This document shows positions 26,863 through 36,334 of a stretch of 64,000 nt of DNA, piece by piece (position 1 is the first letter of the stretch; every line of letters starts with the position of its first letter). The notes beneath the pieces are model-generated. The model did no database searches, was not told where the DNA came from, and saw only the letters and a program-made list of their open reading frames with translations. Position numbers and translations under genes: made by a program. The stretch is from Thalassolituus sp. UBA1087 (lineage in GTDB: Bacteria > Pseudomonadota > Gammaproteobacteria > Pseudomonadales > Oceanobacteraceae): the NCBI GenBank assembly GCA_002314145.1, contig DCCG01000041.1:89417-153416 (forward strand), in the 5' to 3' direction.

Positions 26863-28776
26863 ATGTTCAGCCTTATCTCGTCGATGAAAGTGCGGCAAAA
26901 ACTGCTGCTGCCTGTTGTCCTGCAGGTAGTTTTATTGCTGGTGATTTTGCTTATTTATATCCGTAATGAAGGATTAATTGGTGAATCGGAAAAGGAAATT
27001 TCACATAACAGCCAATTGTTAGCTGATATTTATCAGTTATCCGACGACATTCACCGTTACGTTGAAAGCCGGGGGAAAAAAGAAAATCCCCTGAACGATA
27101 TTGAACGTATACAGACGTCGGTAAAAACACTGGAAAGCCGTCAGCTGGATACTGTTCATGCATCTATGGACAGGGTCAGTGCCGGGCTGAGAAATATCAG
27201 TGAGTTATTCGCGGCCAATGAAAAAGCAGGTGACAAAATCCGCGAACTGGCCCGCGGCTCCATCTCTCAGTCTGATTCCTTTATTAATGAAATGAGCCGC
27301 AAGCTGGCCGACGACGATCTTCGTGCAACGGTGAGTACGCTGGAACGCATGGTCATTGCCGGTGCGCTGATCAACACCACCAGTAATTATCAGCTGTTAC
27401 TGCTGTTCCAGGAAATGGAACGCGATCCTGCGGTCAGTGCAAAGCTTAATGATTATCTGGGAGTGCTGTTAACCAATGTCGAAAAAGATATACAGCGCCT
27501 GAGTGGAACGCCTTATGAGCAGATGGGGCTGGCAGGAAAAAATAATAACCTGGCCATTCAGGATCTGGCCCGGGGATTTGCTGATAATCACCAGTCTATT
27601 GAGCAGGCACAACAGGATATAGAAGATCAGTTAGCGTCGATCCTGACGGCACTGAAAGAACATCAGAATGCCAGTGTTAGCAGTGTTTTCAGCTCACTGG
27701 CCTCCAGTCTGCTGAATATTGTCGCCATCATTGCGGTGCTTTCTCTGATCACCGGAGTATTTTCTGTATTAACCGGGCGTTCCGTGGTTAATCCGTTGAA
27801 TACACTGGGTGGTCATATCCGGCGGCTGGCGGATTCCGGCGGCGATCTGACATTCAGGGTCAATATGCAGCGTCACGACGAAATCGGAGAGCTGGCCAGA
27901 AATATCAATCAGTTTCTGGAAACCCTGCAGACTATTTTTGCTGGTGTCTCAGAGTCCGGTGCCCGCATTGCTGACAACGCCCGGCAATCAGCAGAACATG
28001 CGAATGCCGCCCAGCGTAAAATGCAGCGCCAGCAGGAAGAAACCGGAGAAGTGGCGACGGCCTTTAACGAAATGGATACGGCAATTCAGGAAGTCGCCAG
28101 TAATGCGTCGTCCGCTGCCAATGCAGTACAGCATGCTCATGATGAATCACAACAGGTGGTGGCCAACATCAACAGCATGGTGGATGGTATTCAACAGTTA
28201 GGCCGGGAGCTGGAAGCAACCGGTCAGGTCATTAATGAACTGAACGCTGACAGCCAGAATATCGGCGGTATTCTCGACGTTATCCGTGCGATAGCTGAAC
28301 AGACGAATCTGCTGGCCCTTAACGCTGCCATTGAAGCAGCCCGGGCCGGCGAGCAGGGGCGCGGGTTTGCGGTGGTGGCGGATGAAGTCCGTTCCCTGGC
28401 GCAGCGCACGCAGGCCTCCATTGAAGAAATACACGAAATGATTTCGCGCTTACAGAGCGGTTCGCAACGTGCCACGGATGCTATTACCCAGGGTAACGAA
28501 CGCATTGGGCTGACCATTCAGAACAGTGAAGATGCAGGTAAAGGGGTTGGCGAAATTGCCAATCAGGTCTCGGCCATTGCCGATATGAATTTACAGATAG
28601 CCAGTGCTGTAGAAGAACAGAGTGCGGTTGCCAACCAGATCAATCAATCGATTCAGCAGATTAATGACCTGGCACTGGAAAGCTCGGAAGCATCTGTTCA
28701 GGCGAATCAGGCGGCGGATACACAGCTGGGTGAAAGCGCCGCGATGCTGGAATTAATCGGTAAATTTAAAACCTGA
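26863..28776 (+). CDS. Methyl-accepting chemotaxis protein
   Basis: The 637-residue receptor has an N-terminal transmembrane helix (about 11-31), a periplasmic helical sensor region of about 240 residues, a second transmembrane helix (about 275-303), a HAMP domain and a long cytoplasmic signalling coiled coil. The hairpin tip EQTNLLALNAAIEAARAGEQ is canonical for CheA/CheW contact. There is no C-terminal CheR-tethering pentapeptide. The ligand cannot be told from sequence, and no other chemotaxis genes lie nearby. Confidence 0.93.
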   Translation: MFSLISSMKVRQKLLLPVVLQVVLLLVILLIYIRNEGLIGESEKEISHNSQLLADIYQLSDDIHRYVESRGKKENPLNDIERIQTSVKTLESRQLDTVHASMDRVSAGLRNISELFAANEKAGDKIRELARGSISQSDSFINEMSRKLADDDLRATVSTLERMVIAGALINTTSNYQLLLLFQEMERDPAVSAKLNDYLGVLLTNVEKDIQRLSGTPYEQMGLAGKNNNLAIQDLARGFADNHQSIEQAQQDIEDQLASILTALKEHQNASVSSVFSSLASSLLNIVAIIAVLSLITGVFSVLTGRSVVNPLNTLGGHIRRLADSGGDLTFRVNMQRHDEIGELARNINQFLETLQTIFAGVSESGARIADNARQSAEHANAAQRKMQRQQEETGEVATAFNEMDTAIQEVASNASSAANAVQHAHDESQQVVANINSMVDGIQQLGRELEATGQVINELNADSQNIGGILDVIRAIAEQTNLLALNAAIEAARAGEQGRGFAVVADEVRSLAQRTQASIEEIHEMISRLQSGSQRATDAITQGNERIGLTIQNSEDAGKGVGEIANQVSAIADMNLQIASAVEEQSAVANQINQSIQQINDLALESSEASVQANQAADTQLGESAAMLELIGKFKT

Positions 28777-28836
28777 CAAGTGCCGCGCTGGCGCCGAAAT
28801 GAAGTTTCAGCCTGAGCCAAGTCAGCCTGGGCCAAT

Positions 28837-29205
28837 TCAGTCGGAACCAAAATGAATAAACGGCCAGACCATTAATGCAATAATAATGGCTACCGCCATC
28901 AGTGCCAGAATCAGATCTGCCGGCCGTTCCTGTGCACGCTGCAAAAAGGTTTCCGATTCACCGGCTTCTTCGCGCTGGCGATATTCTTGCTGGATGCGTT
29001 CTCTGCGCTGTTGCTGGTAGTCATCCAGCAGGGCGCGGGCCTGATCAAAATCATCATTATGGCGCAGCCAGATGGCTGCCACCGAGACCCGCCAGCGACC
29101 GGCATCCGTTTCATAAAATTCAATACCGGCATCGGTCAGCAGTGCCCGCACCTCATCGGCTTCATCTTCTTCAACCTGATTAAGACGAAAGAGTAATTTA
29201 GCCAT
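28837..29205 (-). CDS. DUF6164 family small membrane protein
   Basis: This 122-residue protein begins MAKLLFRLNQVEEDEADEVR and ends with one transmembrane helix (about 98-117). The N-terminal half resembles a DUF2007-like fold, the middle is a charged Gln/Arg/Glu helix, and I recognise the whole as the uncharacterised DUF6164 type. The ATG at 29205 overlaps the end of lnt by eight bases, so the two are probably translationally coupled; an upstream in-frame start is less likely. Function unknown. Confidence 0.72.
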   Translation of the reverse strand: MAKLLFRLNQVEEDEADEVRALLTDAGIEFYETDAGRWRVSVAAIWLRHNDDFDQARALLDDYQQQRRERIQQEYRQREEAGESETFLQRAQERPADLILALMAVAIIIALMVWPFIHFGSD

Positions 29206-30706
29206 TAAGAAGATTCCGTGAACGATATTTTTTGACACCGGCGAGGATAAAGGTCAGCAATACCAGCCCATACAGTGGCCACAGGTTCCATAACATGTAA
29301 GGCGTACTGCCGCTGCGCATCTCTGCTGTGCCGGTCAGTGTCGCCCGCTGTTCGTAAGGCAGGCGGGTAATGATATGGCCTTTGTTATCCACCAGTGCCG
29401 TAATGCCTGTATTGGTGGCGCGCAGCAGATAACGGCCGGTTTCCAGCGCACGCATCTGTGCCAGTGCCATATGCTGCTTCGGTCCCAATGAATCACCAAA
29501 CCAGGCATCATTGCTTACCGTAATCAGCAGGTCAGCGTTTTCCGCCATGCGGGTAACCAGTTGTGGGTAAGCAATTTCATAACAGATGTAGGGAGCAATC
29601 AGGTATAGCTGTTCTCCCTGTTGCGAAAACCTGCCCACCTTTAATAACGGCTGATCTTTCTGGCCGGCGAGAAAGCTCGACATTTCCAGATCAAAAAATG
29701 GAATCAATCCGCGGATCTGATCTTCCAGCGGCACGTATTCACCGAAGGGCACCAGGTGCTGTTTATGGTAGATACCTTCTCCGTAACCGAAGGCAATGAC
29801 GCTGTTATGGAACTCTCCGGCCAGCTCAGTACCGCGCGGGTAACGGTAAGGGATGCCGGTCACTATGGTGGTATGGGTTCCCAGCGCTTCGGCTGACAGT
29901 TCTTCCTGATACGGCTGAAACTGATCGTACAGAAGGGTCATGGCCGTTTCCGGCCAGAGAATCAGATCCGCGTCCCAGTGATCACTGGTCTGTTGGTAAT
30001 AAGCATTAATGGTCGGGCTTACCATCTCCCGTTTCCATTTATCGTCCTGGGGGATATTGCCCTGCACAGCGGCGACTTTCAGTTCGCCGGTTTTTTCTGT
30101 CCAGTCGAAGGATTGCAGTGCCAGTCCCAGCGGCCACAGCAGCAGAGGCAGTAACCAATGCGGTCGGCGGGTTTTAACCAGCATCCACAGCCCTGTGACG
30201 GTCAGCAGCAGAATGACGGATATACCGTAACTGCCAATCACCGGCGCCCAGCCTGACAGCCAGGTAAACAAATGGGCATCGCCGGCAAATAACCAGGGAA
30301 AGCCGGTCAGGAACCAGCTGCGGAACCATTCATGCAAAAACCAGAAAACGGGGATGGTCAGCCAGGCGTAAAACTGACGGAAAAAGATAAAGCGCAGGCT
30401 GAACCAGAACGCCGGAAAGGTGGCCAGAAAGGCGGCGAAAATACCCACCATAGGAACGGCCAGCCAGGCCGGTGTTCCACCATGATCGTGCATGCTGACA
30501 TAAATCCATGACACACCGGCAGCAAATTGCGCCGTGCTGTACAGCCAGGCACGCCAGAAAGCACTGCGCGCTGATGTGGCGGTGAACTGTCCATGTACGA
30601 ACACCAGCAGGCTGAGGATGCCCAGCGGCCATAAAAAGAAGGGCGCCAGTGCCAGGGGAAACACAGCACCGGCGATAATCATCAGGATGGGCATCCAGAG
30701 TTTCAT
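29198..30706 (-). CDS. lnt: Apolipoprotein N-acyltransferase Lnt
   Basis: The roughly 502-residue enzyme adds the third acyl chain to lipoproteins in the inner membrane. Several N-terminal membrane helices precede a nitrilase-like domain with the catalytic triad regions WPETA (Glu), HLVPFGEYVPLE (around the Lys) and CYEIAYP (Cys). I place the start at ATG 30706 with GGAA upstream; a GTG at 30769 would add 21 residues that look unlike a signal. corC lies upstream on the same strand. Confidence 0.93.
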   Translation of the reverse strand: MKLWMPILMIIAGAVFPLALAPFFLWPLGILSLLVFVHGQFTATSARSAFWRAWLYSTAQFAAGVSWIYVSMHDHGGTPAWLAVPMVGIFAAFLATFPAFWFSLRFIFFRQFYAWLTIPVFWFLHEWFRSWFLTGFPWLFAGDAHLFTWLSGWAPVIGSYGISVILLLTVTGLWMLVKTRRPHWLLPLLLWPLGLALQSFDWTEKTGELKVAAVQGNIPQDDKWKREMVSPTINAYYQQTSDHWDADLILWPETAMTLLYDQFQPYQEELSAEALGTHTTIVTGIPYRYPRGTELAGEFHNSVIAFGYGEGIYHKQHLVPFGEYVPLEDQIRGLIPFFDLEMSSFLAGQKDQPLLKVGRFSQQGEQLYLIAPYICYEIAYPQLVTRMAENADLLITVSNDAWFGDSLGPKQHMALAQMRALETGRYLLRATNTGITALVDNKGHIITRLPYEQRATLTGTAEMRSGSTPYMLWNLWPLYGLVLLTFILAGVKKYRSRNLLNG

Positions 30707-30787
30707 GTCAGATTCCGTCAGGCAAACAGCAGAGTGAGGACTGGCCGACGGCGCTTGTTCTGTACTCACCCTGTGTCATGGGATGGA

Positions 30788-31627
30788 TTACTCTTCAGTG
30801 GCGGTGACTTCCAGCAGATTAATCTGACGACTGGTGCCGTTAACGACTTTAAATTGCCAGTTATCGATATGGATACTCTCATTGCATTCAGGTACCCGGC
30901 CGAAATGGTGAATCACAATACCGCCAATGGTATCGAATTCATCGCTGGGGAATCCGGCGTCAAAATGTTCATTGAAGTCTTCAATCGGCGTCAGCGCTTT
31001 CACCATAATGATGCCGTCTTCGACTTCCTTGATCATGCTGTCTTCTTCGTCGTAATCGTGTTCGTCTTCGATTTCACCGACAATCTGCTCGAGGACGTCT
31101 TCAATGGTCACCAGACCAGCAACGCCGCCAAACTCATCCACCACTATCGCCATATGGTTGCGGGTCGCACGGAATTCGCGCAGCAGCACGTTGAGGCGTT
31201 TGCTTTCCGGCACAAAGGTGGTGGGGCGCAGAATTTCTTTCAGGGCAAATTGTTCACGATCTTCATTAAGAATTAATGGCAGCAGATCTTTTGCCAGCAT
31301 AATGCCAATCACTTCATCCTGGCCTTCACCAAGCACAGGGAAGCGGGAGTGAGCAGAATCAATGATTTTGGGGAGGTAATCTTTCAGGGGCTCATCGATA
31401 TGAATCGATGTCATTTGTGAGCGCGGGATCATAATATCCCGTACCTGCATTTCAGATACCTGCAGGGCGCCTTCCAGGATGTTCAGTGTGTCACTGTCAA
31501 CCACCGCGCGTTCGGCGGCTTCCCTGAGTATTATTTTGATGTCCTGACGGCTTTGTGGGTCGTCGGAGAACAGGTCAGTCAATCTTTCCAGCCAGCTTTT
31601 CTGCTGGCCCGATCGGTCTTCGCTCAT
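30788..31627 (-). CDS. corC: CBS-domain protein CorC (HlyC/CorC family)
   Basis: This 279-residue cytosolic protein has paired CBS domains (about 65-185) and a C-terminal CorC_HlyC transporter-associated domain. It lacks the DUF21 membrane domain of larger relatives, as E. coli CorC (YbeX) does. CorC has been linked to Mg/Co efflux and, with ybeY and ybeZ, to ribosome-related functions. Its ATG overlaps the ybeY stop by four bases. Confidence 0.93.
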   Translation of the reverse strand: MSEDRSGQQKSWLERLTDLFSDDPQSRQDIKIILREAAERAVVDSDTLNILEGALQVSEMQVRDIMIPRSQMTSIHIDEPLKDYLPKIIDSAHSRFPVLGEGQDEVIGIMLAKDLLPLILNEDREQFALKEILRPTTFVPESKRLNVLLREFRATRNHMAIVVDEFGGVAGLVTIEDVLEQIVGEIEDEHDYDEEDSMIKEVEDGIIMVKALTPIEDFNEHFDAGFPSDEFDTIGGIVIHHFGRVPECNESIHIDNWQFKVVNGTSRQINLLEVTATEE

Positions 31628-32103
31628 TTTTCCTCATCCAGGTATGGATCCGGGTACCCCAGAGTGGCCAGAATCTGCCGCTCCAGATTTTCCATTTCTT
31701 CGGCTTCGTCGTCCTTTATATGGTCGTACCCAAGCAAATGCAAGCAGCCATGCACAACCATGTGTGCCCAATGGGCGTCGGCGCTTTTTCCCTGTTCGAT
31801 GGCTTCCTGGCGCACCACCTGGGCACAGATGATCAGATCGCCCAACAGTTCCAGTGGCACCTCAGGTGGCGCATCAAAGGGAAAAGACAGCACATTGGTG
31901 GGGTTATCCTTGCCCCGGTATTCACTGTTCAGTTGCCGGCTTTCTTCCTCGGCCACCAGGCGGATCGTCAGTTCCGGCTCTTCAAACTCAGTGCGCTCAG
32001 TAAGCGCCACGTCTGCCCATTGCTGCAGCTGGTCTTCTGTCGGCAGAAAATCACTGAAGTCATCAAGCGCCTCCGCCTGCTGGACATCCAGCAACAGCTT
32101 CAT
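31624..32103 (-). CDS. ybeY: Endoribonuclease YbeY
   Basis: The 159-residue zinc enzyme acts in 16S rRNA maturation and late ribosome quality control. The zinc motif HGCLHLLGYDH supplies three histidines and is fully conserved. Its start overlaps the ybeZ stop and its stop overlaps the corC start, each by four bases, which fits the known functional link of the three products. Confidence 0.96.
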   Translation of the reverse strand: MKLLLDVQQAEALDDFSDFLPTEDQLQQWADVALTERTEFEEPELTIRLVAEEESRQLNSEYRGKDNPTNVLSFPFDAPPEVPLELLGDLIICAQVVRQEAIEQGKSADAHWAHMVVHGCLHLLGYDHIKDDEAEEMENLERQILATLGYPDPYLDEEK

Positions 32104-33176
32104 GATGTGGCGTCCTCATCGTCAGCATCACGCTCGCGGGCGGCCATCATAGCGGCCTTGCGGGCTTCCTGTTGCTGTTGTTCCTTAACGTCAAATTTGT
32201 CATAGGCATCTACGATACGCTGCACCAGCGGGTGGCGTACGACGTCGGCGTTATTGAAACGGGTAATGCCGATGCCGGGAACACCATCCAGGACTTCGAG
32301 GCCGTGTTTCAGGCCGGAGTAGACACCGCGTGGCAGGTCAACCTGCGTCACGTCACCGGTAATAACCGCTTTGGAACCAAAGCCAACCCGGGTCAGGAAC
32401 ATTTTCATCTGTTCTTTGGTGGTGTTCTGCGATTCGTCCAGAATGACGAAGGAATGGCTCAGGGTACGGCCACGCATATAAGCCAGCGGCGCAATTTCGA
32501 TGACATTGCGCTCGATTAATTTACCTACCTGCTCAAAGCCCAGCATTTCATACAGAGCGTCGTACAGCGGGCGCAGATAGGGGTCGATTTTCTGTGCCAG
32601 GTCGCCGGGCAGGAAGCCCAGCTTTTCGCCGGCTTCTACCGCCGGACGTACCAGCAGAATGCGTTTGATTTCATCGCGCTGCAGGGCTTCTACTGCCGCA
32701 GCCACTGCCAGAAAGGTTTTACCGGTACCGGCCGGGCCGACCCCGAAGTTGATATCAAATTCGCGCACCCGCTGCAGGTATTCCAGCTGGTGTGGGCCAC
32801 GGGGCTTAAAGGTGCCGCCCGGGGTTTTGATGGAACGGGCGTCATAGTTGGGCTTTTGCCCGCCAGCGGCGTCCTCTGAGCCTTCTTCCTGCAGAAACAG
32901 ATGAATCAGGTCGGGAGTGATCAGAGTGCCGTTGCCGGTTTCCCGGTACAGGCGCTGAATCAGGTTAGCCGCACGCTGACCCAGTTTGAGGTTGCCTTCC
33001 ACGGTGAACTTGCTGCCACGGTTGAAGATGGTCAGGCCGTAGTGGTCGGCAATCTGTTCGATATGACTGTCGAAGTGACCACACAGGTTAGCCAGGCGCT
33101 GCGCGTCATCCGGCTCCAGTGTGAATGAGCTGCTGTGAGCAGCAGCGGTGTTTTCTGTCGATTGTTGGTCTGTCAA
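32100..33176 (-). CDS. ybeZ: PhoH-like ATPase YbeZ
   Basis: This 358-residue PhoH-family protein has the Walker A loop GPAGTGKTFLA and the Walker B region FVILDESQNTT. YbeZ interacts with YbeY in several bacteria. The reading frame opens with a TTG codon (33176); GGAG lies about nine bases before it and the only nearby ATG is out of frame, so TTG is the likely true start. It lies 30 bases downstream of miaB on the same strand. Confidence 0.93.
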   Translation of the reverse strand: MTDQQSTENTAAAHSSSFTLEPDDAQRLANLCGHFDSHIEQIADHYGLTIFNRGSKFTVEGNLKLGQRAANLIQRLYRETGNGTLITPDLIHLFLQEEGSEDAAGGQKPNYDARSIKTPGGTFKPRGPHQLEYLQRVREFDINFGVGPAGTGKTFLAVAAAVEALQRDEIKRILLVRPAVEAGEKLGFLPGDLAQKIDPYLRPLYDALYEMLGFEQVGKLIERNVIEIAPLAYMRGRTLSHSFVILDESQNTTKEQMKMFLTRVGFGSKAVITGDVTQVDLPRGVYSGLKHGLEVLDGVPGIGITRFNNADVVRHPLVQRIVDAYDKFDVKEQQQQEARKAAMMAARERDADDEDATS

Positions 33177-33206
33177 AAAGACACTCCATTGGGCAGATAG
33201 CCCGTT

Positions 33207-34556
33207 TTAATAAGCCAGCTCCGGGTTCAGCAGCAGGCCTCTGAGACTGTTGGGATAAGCATCTTCGATGCGTACTTTGACGAATTTACCGATCAGACTG
33301 TGGTCATCGGCTTTGAAATTCACCACGCGGTTGTTTTCGGTACGGCCCTGCAGTTCACCCGGGTCCTTACGTGAGACGCCGGTCACCAGGATGGTTTCTT
33401 CACGGCCGACCATACGACGGCTGATCTGTTGTGCCTGTTGCACAATGCGCGCCTGCAGAATCTGCAGGCGCTGCTTTTTCACCTCATCCGGCGTGTCGTC
33501 TTCCAGCGCGGACGCCGGTGTGCCCGGACGCGGGCTGTAGATAAAGCTGAAGGACACATCGAAACCGATCCGGTTGATCAGGTTCATGGTGTCTTCGAAA
33601 TCTTCGTCAGTTTCACCCGGGAAGCCGACGATGAAGTCGGAAGATATGGAAATATCCGGGCGCAGTTTACGGATGCGCTCAATTTTATCGATATACATAT
33701 CGATTTCGTGGCCACGCTTCATCGCTGCCAGAATGCGGTTGGAGCCGCTCTGCACCGGCAGATGCAGGTGGCTGACCAGTTCCGGTACCTGTGCGTAAAC
33801 GTCGATCAGGCTGTCACTGAACTCCAGCGGATGCGAGGTGGTGAAGCGGATACGGTCGATACCGTCGATATCAGCGACTTCGGTGATCAGCTCGGCCAGG
33901 TCGGCGATATCATCATCCATGGTCGCACCACGGTAGGCGTTGACGTTCTGGCCCAGCAGATTCACTTCGCGTACGCCCTGGGCGGCCAGCGTCTGCACTT
34001 CTTTCAGGACATCCGCCAGCGGACGGCTGACTTCTTCACCACGGGTATAAGGCACCACGCAGAAGGTACAGTATTTCGAGCAGCCTTCCATAATGGAAAC
34101 AAAGGCACTGCAGCCTTCGACTTTGGGCGCCGGCAGATGATCAAACTTCTCGATTTCCGGGAAGGTGACATCCACTACCTGAATGGCGTTGGCGGATTTG
34201 TTCACCATGTCCGGCAGACGGTGCAGGGTCTGCGGGCCGAACACCATGTCCACAAAAGGGGCCCGCTTGATGATGGCATCGCCTTCCTGGGAGGCGACAC
34301 AGCCGCCGACACCGATCTTCAGATCCGGGTTCTTTGACTTCAGCGGTTTCCAGCGGCCCAGTTCATGGAATACCTTCTCCTGCGCTTTTTCACGGATGGA
34401 GCAGGTGTTCAGCAGGATAACGTCGGCTTCTTCCGGGTTATCCGTGATTTCCATTTTATGACTCTCGCCCAGCATATCCGCCATGCGCGATGAGTCGTAC
34501 TCGTTCATCTGACAGCCGTGGGTTTTGATGTAGAGTTTTTTTACCTGTTCAGTCAT
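33207..34556 (-). CDS. miaB: tRNA-2-methylthio-N6-dimethylallyladenosine synthase MiaB
   Basis: The 449-residue radical-SAM enzyme methylthiolates i6A37 of tRNA. It has an N-terminal UPF0004 domain with cluster cysteines (KTHGCQMNEYDS), the radical-SAM motif CSKYCTFC and a C-terminal TRAM domain. The ATG at 34556 is chosen over an ATG at 34595 because that one lies within a TATAAT box on this strand (34594-34599), which would place it upstream of the transcript start. Confidence 0.96.
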   Translation of the reverse strand: MTEQVKKLYIKTHGCQMNEYDSSRMADMLGESHKMEITDNPEEADVILLNTCSIREKAQEKVFHELGRWKPLKSKNPDLKIGVGGCVASQEGDAIIKRAPFVDMVFGPQTLHRLPDMVNKSANAIQVVDVTFPEIEKFDHLPAPKVEGCSAFVSIMEGCSKYCTFCVVPYTRGEEVSRPLADVLKEVQTLAAQGVREVNLLGQNVNAYRGATMDDDIADLAELITEVADIDGIDRIRFTTSHPLEFSDSLIDVYAQVPELVSHLHLPVQSGSNRILAAMKRGHEIDMYIDKIERIRKLRPDISISSDFIVGFPGETDEDFEDTMNLINRIGFDVSFSFIYSPRPGTPASALEDDTPDEVKKQRLQILQARIVQQAQQISRRMVGREETILVTGVSRKDPGELQGRTENNRVVNFKADDHSLIGKFVKVRIEDAYPNSLRGLLLNPELAY

Positions 34557-34593
34557 AAAGGGCTTACTGTCCGCCGGATTCAAAAGGGGCGGC

Positions 34594-34599
34594 ATTATA
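34594..34599 (-). promoter_or_regulatory. Candidate -10 box of the miaB operon
   Basis: The minus strand reads TATAAT here, about 38 bases before the miaB ATG. The -35 region is not convincing. The operon miaB-ybeZ-ybeY-corC-lnt-DUF6164 would start here. Confidence 0.45.
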
Positions 34600-34653
34600 C
34601 TGCTTCTGCTTACTTTATCGCCAGTATTCTGCCCGTTTCAGACGCCCGGATCA

Positions 34654-34662
34654 TGCTATAAT
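34654..34662 (+). promoter_or_regulatory. Extended -10 promoter upstream of the DUF1820 gene
   Basis: TGCTATAAT is a perfect extended -10 element 40 bases before the ATG at 34702, with no clear -35 box. Together with the opposite TATAAT at 34594-34599 it forms a compact divergent promoter region between miaB and this gene. Confidence 0.6.
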
Positions 34663-34701
34663 CCGCCTCCTTTTACCGCATCTGACTGTGATCCCCGACG
34701 T

Positions 34702-35061
34702 ATGAGCAACAAAGACAAGCAGGAACCGATTTATCGTATTGTGTATCAGCAACAGGCAGAGGTTTGCGAGATATACGCCCGCTATCTCTACCAGAGCGAT
34801 CTGTACGGCTTTGTTGAGCTGGAAGAGCTGATATTCGGCGAGAAGTCCGGTCTGGTGGTCGATCCCGGGGAAGAAAAACTGAAGGCCACTTTTACCGGGG
34901 TTAAGCGTACTTTTATCCCCATGCACGCGGTGATACGCATTGATGAGGTGGAATCCGTGGGCACTCCGAAAGTGTCTGATCTGCCGGACCCGGAGCTGAA
35001 ATCCAACGTCAGTCACTTTCCGCGTTCCTTCCTGCCGCCGCGCAATAACGACGATGAATGA
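34702..35061 (+). CDS. DUF1820 family protein
   Basis: This 119-residue soluble protein starts MSNKDKQEPIYRIVYQQQ and contains LEELIFGEKSGLVVDP and the ending HFPRSFLPP, all typical of DUF1820. The family is found in gammaproteobacteria and has no known activity. It is divergent from miaB and followed by a hairpin at 35067-35087 that also ends the convergent lipoprotein gene. Confidence 0.85.
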   Translation: MSNKDKQEPIYRIVYQQQAEVCEIYARYLYQSDLYGFVELEELIFGEKSGLVVDPGEEKLKATFTGVKRTFIPMHAVIRIDEVESVGTPKVSDLPDPELKSNVSHFPRSFLPPRNNDDE

Positions 35062-35066
35062 CGCCC

Positions 35067-35087
35067 AGTGCCGGCAAAACCGGCACT
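35067..35087. terminator. Hairpin between convergent genes
   Basis: A perfect eight-base stem AGTGCCGG/CCGGCACT closes the loop CAAAA between the DUF1820 gene and the convergent lipoprotein gene. There is no T-run on either side, so intrinsic termination is uncertain. Confidence 0.4.
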
Positions 35088-35107
35088 GAGATCCGCAGCG
35101 GCCGGGA

Positions 35108-36055
35108 TTATTGGCTGCGCATCAGCTCTTCAATGGCTTTGGCGTACTCACTGGCCTGCTGATTAAGCGGCAGATGACGGATGTCATCGTGCTTCAGGGC
35201 GGTGCTGATTTTGTACAGCCAGCGTTCCATCTTCAGCGCAATGGCTTCGCCGTCGTCTTTGCTGCTGTTGAGAATCTGATTGGTCAGGTCGGTGATAACT
35301 TCAGCGTGTTGCGCCGCTTTGGTCGCCGCCACCGTCACCCGGGCGATAGCACCTTTGGCCCGCGGGGTCTTGCTGATCAGTGCCTGGGCTTCCAGCAGCG
35401 ATTTCTGCGCCGTCTGCCAGCTGATCGGGGCAACGTCAGCCCCGCCTTTGTTCTCAACCCGCTGCAGAAGGTCTTTGACCGGCTTCAGCTGGATATACTC
35501 GATGGTATTGACCTCCACCTGATGCATGCGGGCGAGCAGTTTTTTCTGCTCCGCTTCGGCTTCCAGCGTCTGCTGATCTTCCATCAGGCTCATGATCTCA
35601 ACCAGGGATTCTTCCAGCCCGGCATAATCACCGGGGAAGTACTCATCGGCTTTGATGTTCTGCAGCACTTTGCGGTGGTCAAAGGCCGGTTTCAGCTGGC
35701 GCTGTATCGCCTGTTTAACCTGCAGGCCGGCCTCCAGCGTTTTCAGTGAGGTCATGGCCTGGGTTTTAACCACGCCGTCGGCCTCGCCGCTGGTCAGCAT
35801 ATCCTGGGCTTTAAGCAGACTCTTTTCTGCTTCGGCCAGATGGCGCGGGGCATAGTAGGCGAGATTTTCACTGCGCCCGAGTTCCAGTTTGGACTGGGCA
35901 TGCTGAATGGTGCGGGACGCTGACTCATCCGCCATCGCGGCATCGCGCTTTGCTTCCTGGGCAATGGCATCGTAATTTACAACCTTGCTGGCGCAGCCGC
36001 TCAAAGCCAGCAGTCCCAGGCCTGCAAGCAGGCTTTTTTTCAGCGACGGAGTCAT
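35108..36055 (-). CDS. Predicted helical outer-membrane lipoprotein
   Basis: The 315-residue protein starts with a lipoprotein signal ending in LSGC (Cys21). The mature part is almost entirely alpha-helical and rich in Ala, Glu, Lys and Gln, with an N-terminal region reminiscent of DUF4398 proteins (YYAPRHLAEAEKSLLKAQDML). It is probably periplasmic and lipid-anchored. No enzyme motif is seen and the function is unknown. It stands alone on the minus strand. Confidence 0.7.
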   Translation of the reverse strand: MTPSLKKSLLAGLGLLALSGCASKVVNYDAIAQEAKRDAAMADESASRTIQHAQSKLELGRSENLAYYAPRHLAEAEKSLLKAQDMLTSGEADGVVKTQAMTSLKTLEAGLQVKQAIQRQLKPAFDHRKVLQNIKADEYFPGDYAGLEESLVEIMSLMEDQQTLEAEAEQKKLLARMHQVEVNTIEYIQLKPVKDLLQRVENKGGADVAPISWQTAQKSLLEAQALISKTPRAKGAIARVTVAATKAAQHAEVITDLTNQILNSSKDDGEAIALKMERWLYKISTALKHDDIRHLPLNQQASEYAKAIEELMRSQ

Positions 36056-36334
36056 GGACTTCCCCTGTGTCTGTGTGTCATTGGATGTGAACAGGGCGGG
36101 ATATTAACATCAAAAAAAGACACGAATGAATGATATGGCGCGTTGTGTGTGACCGGTAGCGGCGGGGCGGGGAAATTTCAGTTTGTCCGCTCTGCGCTGT
36201 GTCTGTTGATCAATGACGCTTGTGTCGTTCATATTGCCCTGCTATATATCGTTAAAAGCGCAGTACAGAGGAGGATTCTCAGACCGTCGTCGTCACGCAT
36301 GTACCACCCTGTTTGGTCAATACGGAGAAATCTC

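Noticed and set aside
28808..28850. Tandem 15-base repeat CAGCCTGAGCCAAGT / CAGCCTGGGCCAATT with a partial third copy
   Set aside because: Two imperfect copies next to a stop codon are too few to call a repeat element; probably local slippage.
33429..34337. Plus-strand frame of 302 codons inside miaB
   Set aside because: It is a shadow of miaB, which has complete radical-SAM and TRAM motifs.
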